This document shows positions 42,451 to 54,900 of a DNA stretch of 64,000 bases, one piece after another. The DNA is taken from contig JAMXDE010000054.1 of the NCBI GenBank assembly GCA_026770025.1, positions 62,001 through 126,000 on the forward strand, read 5' to 3'. Under the pieces are notes generated by a model. That model worked only from the letters and a program-made list of their open reading frames with translations, was not told the DNA's origin and did not search any database. Every line of letters begins with the position of its first letter. Positions within the stretch are counted from its first letter, which is position 1. Both the position numbers and the translations under genes were made by a program. Source of the stretch: Craspedostauros australis. Taxonomy: Eukaryota > Bacillariophyta > Bacillariophyceae > Mastogloiales > Achnanthaceae.

Positions 42451-45084
42451 CTAGAATGGGACACCGTCGTAGTCTTTGGGCGTCGGCACAGCCGCCTGCT
42501 TGCTCGCGATGATCAGCAGAGCCTTCCGCACGTTTTCGTCTTCGTAGTAATCCAGAAATAGTTCTTCCTTGTACGATGTGAGGAAGATGTCATTGGGTGG
42601 GTCCGCAACCAAGGCCTCCCACTCATCGATGGACCTCGAGCCCTTGCTTTTGGCCTGCTTATGGGCGGAGAGATAGATTTCGGCTGGTGCGCTGGAGAGG
42701 AAGTGCTGCGTCTCTTCAGCGAGAGCAGCAAAGAACTGCCGAGTGCTCGTCGAGGGGAGGATCTGGTCCTCGCCAAGTTGTTCGGTGCGACCGCCGCTGT
42801 CGCTGTGATCGCTTTCGTTGCTATCACTGCGACGGTCGAGATTTATCTGTACCTCTCCTTGGGCGGCCGCATGCGCCGCGTCGGCGCGATCAGTTCCAAG
42901 CCTGTCTTTGTCCTTGCTGTGGTTTGGGTTTGCATTCCCTTCCATCTTGGCGCAGTCAATGCATTCGGTTGAGTTCTTTGCGGATGCCGAGGCTCCTTCG
43001 CTTTGCGGTCGCAATCGTTCTGTCATCTGCTGCTTCACCTTCGTGAATCCCATGTCATCGTAAAACGAGATCACACGATCCACATCCAACTCCGTCATCC
43101 TCATCACCGACAGCTCACCTGCATCCATCGCAGTCTCATCCGCAGGACGGATCATGGAACCGAAAGGCACATCACGCTCCAGCTCCACCAACACGCGCGA
43201 CAAACGGGCCTGATCCTCGTTCTCCATCAACGTCTCACGACGCTTCTTCTGCTTGATATCATACACATTCTCGTAAATGCCATCCAACGACCCATACTCG
43301 TTGATCAGCTGCGCGGCGATCTTCGGTCCAATGCCTGGCACACCAGGCACGTTGTCGGCAGCATCACCTGCCAACGCCAACACATCACCCAGCTGATCCG
43401 AGTTGACGTTCCACTTCTCGATCACAGCGTCATGATCGACTCGGCTCATCTTCATGGGATCGATCATCTGACACACCCCAACACCACCATCGCTGGCAGA
43501 TGCATTGGGAGTGATGAGCTGCATGAGATCCTTGTCACCTGACAGGATGTTGACATCCATTCCCATCTGTGTGGCTTTGCATGCCAGAGTGGCGATGACA
43601 TCATCTGCTTCGAAACCAGCCGCTTCCACTTGTGGTATGCCGTATGCTCTTCCGGCTTCGCGGATGAGACTGAACTGAGGGATGAGATCGACTGGCACGT
43701 CGGGTCGTTGTGCTTTGTAGAGGGGATATATCTCGTTTCTGAATGTGGGTCCAGGTGCATCGAACACGAGGACGAGTCTTGGTCGCTCTTGGTTGAGCAT
43801 TCTATTGAGCAGCATTCTGTTGAGCATGTTGCAGAATCCGAGGACAGCGCCGACGGGCATCCCGTCACCTCTGTGCATGGGTGGCATGGAGTGGTATGCT
43901 CGGAAGATGTAGGCGGATGCATCGACGAGCCACAAGGCGTCGTCGTCGACGGCTTCTGACTGCTGTTCGCTTGATGCATCCATGGATATCGTGCTGTCGG
44001 CTGAAAAGTTGCCGTGTGCGTGTTTCAACGCAGTTCGTGCGCGCCGTTTCCGCCAGAAGTGGCGCATCTTCATTCGTTGGTGCTCTTTCTTCCTTTGCAG
44101 ACGCGACAGCGACGACTTGATAGTGCGATGCTTCAGCATCAACGAAGCAAATTCGCTGTGCCGTGCCATTCTCTCCAACACCTGCTTGCTGGTGGATCGC
44201 GTCGCGTTGCCGAACAGGAGCTTGGCGACCTGCCGGGGACTGTTGACATTGAATTCGGTGCCGTTCGCATGATTCGCAATGATGGCTTCCTCGACCCTCC
44301 GAAGCTGCCGGCTCGCTTCATCCAGCCGATTCTCGAGATACTGTCCGCGTCCACCATACTTGGCGCGCTCCACGAAGAACTTGTATGCGTCTTCATCGAT
44401 TCCAACCAAATGGGAATTTTTGCCCAATTCCACATGGCGCAGTGCAAAATAGCCTTCGGGAACGCTGTTGGCCCTGTCGGTCATCCTGAAGGATGGTTCA
44501 TAGCCGTCGCTGTTGCCATCGCCGTGCTCGTCATAAGTATCACCTCCATTGATGCCACGCTGTTTGTGAAACTGATTGATGTACTCGTTGTCGATTGCTC
44601 TCCAATATTGCGCGCTGCTATCCTCCCCCAGTTGTTTCTGTACATCCAAACTGGTACTCATCCTCATTTCGTCACTCCAAAGTCCATCTTCTTTCAGTTG
44701 GATTGGTGCATCTCCCGCTTCCATCGTTCCATTGACGAGTGGATCATGCGCCTGGGGCGATGGTTTGCCATCCTCTTCTCCCACAGAACGTCGCTGTGCA
44801 CGGATTCGCGTGGAAGTTGCACATCTGAATCGATCCGCTTGTGTCCTTCCTCTGTTGTCAGCTCGGAGTCGCAGGAGGATGCCGCCAGCATGGAGAATCG
44901 CACCGAAACCCGAAGATGGCGGGGTTGTGCGGATCCATGTCTCTGGCTTGGCAACATTTCCGACAGTGCTGCTGCCATTGAGGGGATGGAAACCACTGGC
45001 CACTCCCTTGCACCCATCAAAGCCCGTGTTGCATGGCAGCAACAGCATGATGCGCGTCAACAATCCCAACCACCGACATGTCAT
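42451..45084 (-). CDS. 5'-3' exonuclease, paralog B
   Basis: 877 aa, single exon, tandem and same-strand with paralog A. The N-terminus (MTCRWLGLLTRIMLLLPC, later VASGFHP) is hydrophobic enough for a signal peptide, and ASGF could serve as the plastid cleavage site, but less clearly than in paralog A. Residues about 265-335 hold the same polymerase-A-like segment (EFNVNSPRQVAKLLFG). Residues about 385-679 are the exonuclease core, nearly identical to paralog A with the same acidic metal-binding residues. The 200-residue C-terminal extension is longer and unrelated to that of A. Role inferred as organelle replication/repair. Confidence 0.83.
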   Translation of the reverse strand: MTCRWLGLLTRIMLLLPCNTGFDGCKGVASGFHPLNGSSTVGNVAKPETWIRTTPPSSGFGAILHAGGILLRLRADNRGRTQADRFRCATSTRIRAQRRSVGEEDGKPSPQAHDPLVNGTMEAGDAPIQLKEDGLWSDEMRMSTSLDVQKQLGEDSSAQYWRAIDNEYINQFHKQRGINGGDTYDEHGDGNSDGYEPSFRMTDRANSVPEGYFALRHVELGKNSHLVGIDEDAYKFFVERAKYGGRGQYLENRLDEASRQLRRVEEAIIANHANGTEFNVNSPRQVAKLLFGNATRSTSKQVLERMARHSEFASLMLKHRTIKSSLSRLQRKKEHQRMKMRHFWRKRRARTALKHAHGNFSADSTISMDASSEQQSEAVDDDALWLVDASAYIFRAYHSMPPMHRGDGMPVGAVLGFCNMLNRMLLNRMLNQERPRLVLVFDAPGPTFRNEIYPLYKAQRPDVPVDLIPQFSLIREAGRAYGIPQVEAAGFEADDVIATLACKATQMGMDVNILSGDKDLMQLITPNASASDGGVGVCQMIDPMKMSRVDHDAVIEKWNVNSDQLGDVLALAGDAADNVPGVPGIGPKIAAQLINEYGSLDGIYENVYDIKQKKRRETLMENEDQARLSRVLVELERDVPFGSMIRPADETAMDAGELSVMRMTELDVDRVISFYDDMGFTKVKQQMTERLRPQSEGASASAKNSTECIDCAKMEGNANPNHSKDKDRLGTDRADAAHAAAQGEVQINLDRRSDSNESDHSDSGGRTEQLGEDQILPSTSTRQFFAALAEETQHFLSSAPAEIYLSAHKQAKSKGSRSIDEWEALVADPPNDIFLTSYKEELFLDYYEDENVRKALLIIASKQAAVPTPKDYDGVPF
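43050..43930 (-). repeat. 881-bp block near-identical to 39929-40809
   Basis: Partner of the block in paralog A; same length, no indels. The flanking linkers do not align at nucleotide level. Confidence 0.85.
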
Positions 45085-45768
45085 TGCTCATTCGACTCAT
45101 CCCTGTCTTGACTGGTTCCAGATGGTGATTGAATCGTTGAGTGGTTGAGTGGTTGAGTGATTGGGCGCACAAGTATGCGTATGCGTATGGTATGAAGACA
45201 GCAGATGATGGAGCGTGCAGCATCAAGTGAGCTTTAGATGGTGGTGACTGCGACCATTCGAATGGAGGTGGGGATGGAGATGTACGTACGAGTTGTGAGT
45301 CAATGTATTGGTGGTCAGTGTGGATCGGACAGCACCACCAACCGGCGTTGTTCTTCTGTTTTGGATCTTTGTCGGTGTTCGGATTCTTCGGTGTCGAGAA
45401 CTAACATGAAATGGTGGTTGTGCTTCTGATGATGTGATGATTCGATTCTGTCGTCGCCTTTCTCACTGCGACGCCAAAGATGGTGCGAGGAATGGTTGAT
45501 GTGGCGACACCCACGCGACCAACATCAAGGCGGGTGGTTGTTGTGGTGGTGTATGCGATGAAGCCCAGCCCAGCCTTGTCATCTCGTCTCTGCTGTCACA
45601 ACAGCTCGCCACACATACCCTTTGAGGTTGTCCCAGAGAAATAAGACGATCATTGGTACAGGACGGTACACTCCTTGTCACAATCGAACAGTGATTCATC
45701 CAATCGACGCCACCCACGCAACCAGCAGCATACAAAGGATCAAAAGCATCACGCGAACAACGATCAAA
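45085..45768. promoter_or_regulatory. Intergenic between divergent genes
   Basis: 684 bp between the starts of exonuclease paralog B (-) and the ankyrin gene (+); presumed to hold both promoters. Nothing specific identified. Confidence 0.45.
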
Positions 45769-48141
45769 ATGTCCAGCAGTCAATCGGAAGCGTGAGTTGT
45801 CTTGGTTTGGTTTGGATTGGTTTGGCCGCATCTCTCGGGAGAGGTGTACACAAATGCGACTACGCGTCTGAGCGTCCTTGTTGTACCATTCTGATAGTCC
45901 TTGTCACTCACACTGATGCTGGTGCTGGTGCTTTCCTTCTCTGGTCCAATTCAACCTCGACCTCCCAACCATACATCTCTTTCGTCACAATGGAATCAAT
46001 GTACCATACGCAGTGACAAGGCTGTCTGTGAGTGGATCAGACAGGTGGACGGTGCATGCATCAATCATAACTTGACAGAGCTTCAAGATCTGGTTGAATC
46101 GTATGCGGACGGAGCAGTCATCCCTTCCAATACGGTAGACGAGTACGGCGAAACTGTGTTTCATCGTGCATGTTCTCATGGAACCAGGGAGATGGTGAAG
46201 TATCTGGTGGAGTCTGATCGAATCGGTGTGGATGTCAATCTCCAAAACACGCAAGGACGCACGCCATTTCATCATGCTTGCTCGAATGGGCACAAGAGCA
46301 TCGTTGAATACTTGGTGGAATCGAATGAAATCGATGTGGATGCCAACATCAAATCCAACAGTGGTCTAACACCACTCTACCTCGCTTGTTCGAGTGGACG
46401 AAAAGCCATTGTTGAGTATCTGATGGAGTCCGATCGAATCGATGTGGATGTCAATATCAAAGACGACGACGGCCGGACAGTGCTTCATGGTGCCTGCAGA
46501 CACAACAACGCTGAGACTGTGAAGTATTTATTGGAATCCGGCCGAGTGCCCATCACCATGGAAGACAAAGACGGTTCCACATTGATCCATCACGCATGCG
46601 GGAGCAGACGGCCCGATGTACTGGATTACTTGGTGCAATCGAGTCATGTCAACGTTGACGCTTACATCAACAAACAGGACAAGGAAGGTTGCACGCCTTT
46701 GCATGTCGCATGTATGTTCGGTCACATCGATGTAGTCAGATACATGATGGAGTCGGATGGGATTGGTGTCGATGTCGACGTCAACGTCCGAGATAACAGT
46801 GGGAACACTCCACTCCATCATGCTTGTTGCAGTGGAGAGCATGAACTCATCGCATATGTGTTGGGTTTAGATGAACTCGATGTTCGTCCTGAGGTGATTG
46901 GACCAAACTGCGATGGTGATTCGCTGCTTCATCTTGCTAGCCTATGGGTGGAAAGTGATTTGATTATGTGTCTGATGGAAACGGATCGTATCGACATCAA
47001 CAGCATGCTTGGTATCAACGGCAACTGCAACATCCATGTCAGCGCTACCGCCAATGGGAGCATTCAAAACAACGAAGGGAATACACCGCTCCATCTCATT
47101 CTCAGACATTGGCCGGTCTTTGACGCGGTTGAGTATCTGATGAATCATGATCGCATCCTCACTCGCATCATGCTTCGCACCCAGAATGACGATGGGAATA
47201 CGCCCCTCCACATCGCTTGCTTGGAAAGGGAGCGAAGCTTCATCAAGGAATTGCTACAGTCACGCAAGAGCGATGCAATCCTCAACATCAACGACGACGA
47301 TAATGGCATCCATATCGATATCGACGACATCTTCAACATCCAAAACAACCATGGAAATACGCCTCTCCACCTCGCTTGCTTGGAAGGGGATCGAAGCTTC
47401 ATCAAGGAATTACTACAGTCACGCAAGACCGATGCAAACCTCAACATCCAAAACAAACATGGTGACACACCCCTTCACATTGCATTCAACAGGGGCATGT
47501 TCTTCACCTTCAATCACACCGCCAGGCTTCATCACGTCTTCGATTTCATCCAACACCAATTCATTCCCACAACCAACCTCATCCATCTCTCCAACAAGCA
47601 CAACCATGATGTTGGTGATGGTGATACCGTTGGTGATATGGAGATCATGCAACGGTTGAGGGAGAATGCCACAGCAATCGCGAACATTCAGAATCATGAT
47701 GGCACCACTCTCCTCCATCTCGCATGCAAGAAGGGTGATGTTTCTGTCCTTCGGAATCTGATCGGATGTGACTCAGTGGATGCCACGTTGCGAAACAGCA
47801 GGGGTGATACAGCATTGCACTGTATTTGCAAAGGAGCAGATAGAAATGTATCTGAGGATGGATGTGAAAGTGAGAGCGAGAGCGATGATCACAAGATTCG
47901 AGCTGAGAAGATGAAACTGTTGGTCGAATCGAACAAGGTGGATGTGGATGTGAACATGGTGAACGATGAGGGAGATACGGTGCTGCACTGTGCTGTGAAA
48001 GGCGAGTATTTGGAAGTGGTTGAGTATCTGATGACATTGGAGATGATCGATCCGCACATGCAGAACAAGAGTGGTGATACGCCGTTGCAATGTGCACAAG
48101 AGGAAGGTTGCGATGGGAGAATGTTGGCATTGTTTGAATAG
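45769..48141 (+). CDS. Ankyrin-repeat protein
   Basis: Two exons: 45769-45791 (23 nt, MSSSQSEA) and 46014-48141; intron 45792-46013 with GTGAGT...ATACGCAG. The splice restores an Ala codon and gives 716 aa. A start inside the intron (45901) would add a spurious hydrophobic leader. The protein is almost wholly ankyrin repeats (for example GRTPFHHACSNGHKSIVEYL, GNTPLHLACLEGDRSFIKEL), at least twelve, several with the variable insert VESDRIDVDVNI between helices. Two adjacent repeats (47216-47272 and 47378-47434) are close copies, a sign of recent internal duplication. No catalytic domain. Likely a protein-binding scaffold. A copia element begins 14 bp after the stop. Confidence 0.88.
45792..46013 (+). 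other. Intron of the ankyrin gene
   Basis: 222 bp, GT-AG, phase 2, directly after a 23-nt coding exon. Confidence 0.75.
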
Positions 48142-48154
48142 AAGATGATTGGTC

Positions 48155-48901
48155 TGTTAGGAATTGAGGGTACGACTTTGTCGGAATACCCGTAATTGCC
48201 GCACCTCCCAACATTGTTCGTCACAGCTTTGAATATTATTCGTCACATGTTCGGAGACTATTTGTCACACCTTTGTATACCATGTCATTATGACTATGAC
48301 TAAGCATACAGACGCAATTGATACCTGTATAACCGCAAGGAGGGTAGCCTGTCCTCTGGTAACGTAAAGAAGACACCCACGGCGGATCAGGAGGTCCTGA
48401 TACCACGCCTACCATGGTAACCATCCAGATGACGACGTCGATCAGAACAGCATGTCTATGGGCAAGTGACGCACCTTCTTCAGAGGACAGCACACGCCCC
48501 TCCTACGGACAAGAACATCCGCAGGTTTGGAACATCAGAAAGGATCAGAACATCCGCAGGTTTGGAACATCACCAAAGGAGACATCGGGTATGAGACAAT
48601 GGCGTCATGAAGATCAACGAAGGAAACATGAGACAGGCAAGTGCTCAGGGCTGCAGATCCCTACCATGCAAACGTAGACAGCTACAGCAACGCAGAGGCA
48701 AAGAAGCAAGAACAGAGCATGATGAATGAAGAGGGAAGCACCTAAGAGACAACAGGATGCCCCGTGTCGTTACCGCAACAGATGCCTGTCAAGAAAACGA
48801 AATCGGAAGAGAAAGTGAGATTGTGCTCACAGTTCTAAAACGGTACAGTTTCTAACAGCAGATTAGAATGTAGTACTAACTATAACCCCGGATTTCCAAC
48901 A
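48155..48901 (+). repeat. Copia-2 left LTR
   Basis: 747 bp. It contains short internal repeats (gaacatccgcaggtttggaac twice around 48501-48560, within 20-bp blocks). Near-identical to 55023-55769. Confidence 0.95.
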
Positions 48902-48981
48902 CGTTTCGAAACGTTACGATTGAAATCCTACGTTTCTACCACCATCAACACAGCAACAAACATCCTCTCATCATCATCACC

Positions 48982-51900
48982 ATGACATCCTTCCTAGGTA
49001 AGACTGATCGCTACATGATCATGTTCGACGGCAAGCGGTCCAGCTGGAAAGCTTGGAGTGCAAAGTTCCTAGCCCGCGCTAACCGCAAGGGCTATGGTGA
49101 CTTGTATCTCAAGGACATGGGTGATGTGGTTGTGAAGGAAGAACCGTTCGTCCCCTCTGTTGCTTCCCTCCCTGTGAAAGGCAAGAAGAAGGACGACGAC
49201 GAAGCCAAGAAGCCAAGTGTCATGACTCCTAAAGAGGAGGCTGAGTACAAGAAGGCATTGGCGAAGTACGCGTTTGAAGAACTGACCATGGCTATTAGCC
49301 ATGAAACCACCGAAGGCAATGTTGCCTTCATGGCTGTGTTGGGATGCAAGAGCAGCGCTTACGAGGGAGGAGACCCTCGTAAGGCATGGAAGGCTCTTGA
49401 GCGTATCTACGAGCAGCGCACTGCGCCTATGAAGGCAAAGTTGTTGGCGCAGCTCAACGGGATGCGCATGAAGAAGGGAGAACACCCGGACACGTTCCTC
49501 ACCGAGATGGAAGTGCTCCGTGGACGCCTCTCCCACGCCGGCGTCGACTTGGACATGACTCAGTACCACATGCTCGTGCTTAACGCCCTCGCAAGGGACT
49601 ACGAGATGGATGTGAAGCTCATCGAGCTCAAGTTCACCGGCATCGAAAGCACGATGTCAATCGAGGACATCCGTGAAGCTGTGAGTGCCACCTACGACGC
49701 ACGTCACATCAAGCAAGGAAGCAACCGCCGCGAGAGCGACACCAAAGAGGAAATGGCTCTCGCTGCCACTGGCGGTTTCAAAGGGTACTGCCGCAACTGC
49801 GGCGCCTACGGGCACAAGAAGGCGGACTGCCGCTCTCCCCCTAAGAACAAAAACAACAAGACCTTGAAGAAGAACAACAAGAGAGGAGACACCCCCGCCA
49901 AGAACAAGTTCAACGGAAACTGCAAGTACTGCGGTAAGAAGGGGCACAAGATCCTCGACTGCTTCAAGTTGAAAGCAGCGATGCGAGAAGCCGAGGCCGC
50001 AAACGTGGCGACCGATGGCATGGAAGAAGAGACAGATGTCGCCCTCGTGATGGTCGAAGAACACATGTGGCGGACTGCAGAGGACGATGTGGCAGGCTAC
50101 GACTCCTTCGTTGAAGTTGACGAGGAGATGTGGTCGACCTCCAACGAGAAGGCCGACGACGTTGGCCTAGCCATGATCGAGGAGCCCATCTGGTTGCCTG
50201 AAGACGACAAGTCCATGGATAGCACGGAAATGATGTGCTTCCTCACCAACGAGTTCGAACTTGATTCGACTGAGGTCAAAAATGTGACCAACCCAAGACT
50301 CGTAACAACCCAAGAAATTGCGAACATCAAGAAAAACATGAGCAACGACCACACCATGATGCCTCCCGAAGAGGAGACCACCAAAGACCTCGCCCTCACG
50401 TCCACCGACGAAGAGATGGCCGACCAAGGCATCGAAGAGCCAAACCAAGGCTCCGAGTGGACAGCTGAAGAGCGGGCGGCCCACCACCCAGGGGTGTATG
50501 GTCACTACGGACCACCAGCGGTCGCCGCCGAACGCATCAACCGCGAACTCTTCCCGTCCGAAGACGAGTCCACCGATGACGACGGGTTCTTCGACGAGGT
50601 CATCTACGATGAAGACCTCGTCAGCACCGAAGAGGAGTCTACCAATGAAGTGGCAATGGTGATCGGAGCGGAAGACATCTGCAGAGAGCCCGTCTTCACG
50701 CTCTCCACCAACAAGTCTCCCATCGAGAAGACGATCGAAGCAGCAGGGCGCGCAATGTACCAAGGATGGGCATCATGCCCACTGTGCTTCAAGCAAGGGT
50801 ACATCTACTCGTACTGCGTCGATTGTCCAGCCCAGCCATTCCTCATCGATCTACCGGAAGGAACGGACGTGGTGAAACCAACGACCCACGAAGAACGCGA
50901 TGAACGCCGCGCCATGCTCGCAAAGGAGGAGTCCCTCGCACTCGCAGTGCGATACTCATTGAGCAACGCCATGCCGGCTGACAGTGTGCGCTCCGAGCTT
51001 GCCTTGCTGTGCCTCGACACAGTGGAGGAGTACAACTCGAGAGACAGACGCAATTGCGCGGATGCTCGCACCCTCTACTTCCTCCTACGCGAAATCGGGA
51101 TGATGACTCCTTTCAACGTCATGAAGAACATGCCATATATCAACGAAAGGCTGGAGAAGGAGCAGTTGCCAGCCATCCACCATGGACTCATCGGGAGCCT
51201 GGCCTCGCGTGGAGCACTCCAAGTCATGTGGAAATACCACCCAGGCCACTACGGAGTCCGCAGCCCAAATGCGTTCACTGAACTCCCCATCTACAGCGAA
51301 AGAAACCCGCAACCAGACATGGCAATGGTGATCGGTGACATCGACGGCGTCGAAGAACGCCGCATCACGCTTGCCCCAGACCGCCATGAGGCAAACACTT
51401 GGTTGGGCGACTCAGGTGCCTCGTGTCACCTGACCAACAACGACGAGGGGATGACCAACGTGCGCGTGGCCGACCACTCCATCAAGATCGGCAGCGGTCG
51501 CTACATCAAGGCAACAAAGGTGGGCGACAAGCGCATGGTGGTAATGCAGAAAAACGGTACCACCGCAACCATCCTCCTCAAGCACGTGAAGTTCGTGCCC
51601 AATTTGTGGGTGAACCTTCTCAGCATCAACAAAGCGCTTGAGAGCGGCTTCAACATCAGCAACCACGGCGTTGTGATGAGCCTGGAGAAGCGCGGACAAC
51701 GTATTACGTTTGACCGGCTTATGGCTACCCACAGTGGGTTCGTGAGCGGTGTTAACATGATCACCGCCCCTCACCCTCACGATCAAGCCAATGTTGGCGT
51801 GTCCACCCAGAACGCGGTGGACATCAATCAAATCCATAAAATGTTAGGCCATGTTGACACTTACACGATCTCTCGCACAGCGGGACGATACGGGTGGAAT

Positions 51901-54900
51901 GTCACAGGCAAATTGCATGCATGTGTGGACTGTGCCATCGGCAAACAAAGGCAGAAGGCCATGAAGAAGAAACTCCAATCACGAGCGAAGAAGGTTGGTG
52001 ATCGACTGTTCATTGATACATCAAGTGTCCAGACGCACAGCTACGGACAAGGAAAGTATTGGCTCCTAGTCCTCGATGATTACAGTGACTACTGCTGGAG
52101 CTATTTCCTGAAGGAGAAGAGCGAGGTTGGAACAAAAATGGTTCTGTTGCTCAAATGGCTCCATGCCAATCAGCAAACACGAGTGAAAATTATCAGATGT
52201 GACAACGCAGGAGAAAATTATTCTGCGGAGAAGCAACTGCTCGTCGCAGGGTTCGCCCCAACGTTCGAGTACACTGCAGCATCTACACCGCAGCAGAACG
52301 GTCGCGTGGAAAGAAAATTCGCCACGTTGTACGGGAAAGTTCGAGCCATGCTCAATCACACGCACCTGCCGAAAAATGTCCGAGGAAAATTATGGGCCGA
52401 GGCGGCCAGAACCGCTACCCAATTGGAGAATATCATCGGGACGAAAACGAGAGAACCAGCATGCGTACTATTCAACAACCGGATCCCCACCTACGTGGAT
52501 GGACTGCGCGTTTTTGGAGAAATAGGCATGGTGTATGTTGGCGGCCGCACGATAAAGGCGAAACTGGACGACAGATCCAGACCAGCTATGTTCGTCGGAT
52601 ACGGCCAGTCACACGCGAAGGGAGTATATCGAATGCTGAACCTCGCAACAACTAAGATCCTAATCACGAGAGACGTGACATGGATGAATCAGTCATATGG
52701 GCAATTCAGAGGTATCGAGAATGCCAACAGATCAATATTGATAGATCTGGAAGATGACGACTCTACATCGGGTATGAAGACTCGACACACGAGAGCAGTT
52801 TGGGAGCGACGATCGGAGACCATCAAAGGCATGGAGACCGACGACGCAGATCGCAGCAGCAGAGCCAGAGAGAAAGCAGATACAGAAGACGCTGCGCGAG
52901 GGCAAGATGACTTGCTCCCCACCCAAGGGAAAAATGAGTCGAACGATAATGACAGCGACGAATTCGGAAGGGACGATGAGGGGAGAACAAATGAAGAGGC
53001 CAAATATGAGCCGGAGCAGACCCCTATCGCAGAACCTGTGCAACGCGTACCAAGGATGGTGAGTGCTCTCGCAGGGTATAACAAAGAACCCATTCCAGAG
53101 GAGGAGCGAGACCTCGGATCGAGCGATGAGTCAGAACCAAATACAGACGAAGGGTATGAGACACCCCAAGAGACTATCGCATCCCCATCGGACACAGGAG
53201 GACCCGACTTCCACGCGGACGGGTCAACATTCAACAGAGATATCGCAGGCATGATGATTGATACACCTCACGGAATGATGAGACTCGACGACATCATCAC
53301 TGCGGACCAAGCATTGAACAATGAACAGAATGAGGATGGGATGGAACTAGCGAGCATTGCTATGCTGCTGGACCCAACCACATTCGAGGACTGCTGGGAC
53401 CACGCAGACCCCAGTAAGAGAAAGAAATGGCGAGAAGCCATCAACAAGGAATTCTACGATATGGCCAGAAGGAAAGTATGGGAAAAGATCAAGAAGGACC
53501 GGATGCCGAGGAACCGGCGGTGCGTGAAGACCAAATGGGTCTTCAAGGAAAAGAGGAACGGGGTATTCCGCGCCAGACTCGTGGCATGCGGGTACTCGCA
53601 AATCGCAGGAGTCGACTTCTCAGCGCACCACGCACCGGTGATACATGATGCAACCTACCGTATCATGCTCACCATGAAGATGATACTGAAGCTAGACAGC
53701 ATCATCATTGACTTTGAGACAGCATTCTTGCATGGAGACCTCGACGAAGAGATCTACATGCAATGCCCGAAAGGCATGAAACACGAAACCGATGAATGCC
53801 TGCTACTCAAGAAAACCATCTACGGACTCGTGCAGAGTGCCAGACAATGGAACAAGAAGCTCGTCGACATCCTATTCAAATTGGGGTTCAGACAGAGTGA
53901 GGTAGACCCATGCCTAATGATTCGGAATCAGGAAGGGCAACTGCTTTTAATCGGCACCTATGTGGACGATTGTCTCTGCATCGGAGAAAAGCAGGAACTG
54001 CAGAAGCTCGTGAAGGATATCCGAGCGGAACGGTTCGGGGTCAAAGTGGAGGAAGATCTTGAAGACTACCTAAGTTGCAAGATCATATTCAACCATGACA
54101 AAACGAACTGTTGGGTAAACCAACCACACATCCTCAAGAACATCATCGATACGTTCGGGAGCGATGTGCTGAAACTGCAACGATACGGAACACCAGGAAC
54201 ACCAGGGCAGGGCATCCAAAGGAACAGCGATGCACCCAAAGTGGACGAACAGCGACACAGCCGATACCGAAGCGGAGTAGGCATGCTGCTATACCTGGTG
54301 AAACACTCTCGACCCGACATCGCCAACGAAGTGCGAGAACTGACCAAGGTATTGGACGGACCAACAGCCTCAGCATATAAGGAGATGCTACGAGTCATGA
54401 AGTTCGTGTGGGACACGAGAGAGTATGGACTGAAGATGAAACCGAGTCCACTGACTAATGATGCATGGAAGATTGCAATATTCACCAACAGCGAATTCGC
54501 GGGTGACAAAGACAATCGCATCAGCGTAGGAGGGCACATCGTCCTACTACAAGGAGTGCCGATCATATGGAGATCAAAGGCACAACGCAGCGTAACGCTC
54601 AGCTCAACAGAAGCAGAGTACGTCGCACTGTCAGAAGCAGGGAAAGAAATCCGCTTCGTGACGCAACTGATGAGCGACATCGGATTAAAGATGCACAAAC
54701 CCGCGGACGTTATGGTCGACAACGTCGGAGCGATCTTCATCGCCTCCAACCCATCGACATCCGCAAGAACAAGGCACATCGACATCCGACATCACTTCAT
54801 ACGTGAACTCGTCAAAAATGGAGAAGCCGTAACCAAATTCGTGCGATCAGAAGATAACATCGCAGACGGCTTCACAAAGAACACCAAAAAGGAGATCTAT

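Noticed and set aside
43003-43542. Long + strand frame that also appears at 39567-40421
   Set aside because: Antisense shadow of the two near-identical exonuclease cores.
45901-46013. Hydrophobic leader MSLTLMLVLVLSFSG on the ankyrin frame
   Set aside because: It falls inside a GT-AG intron; splicing from the 23-nt exon at 45769 gives a better start.
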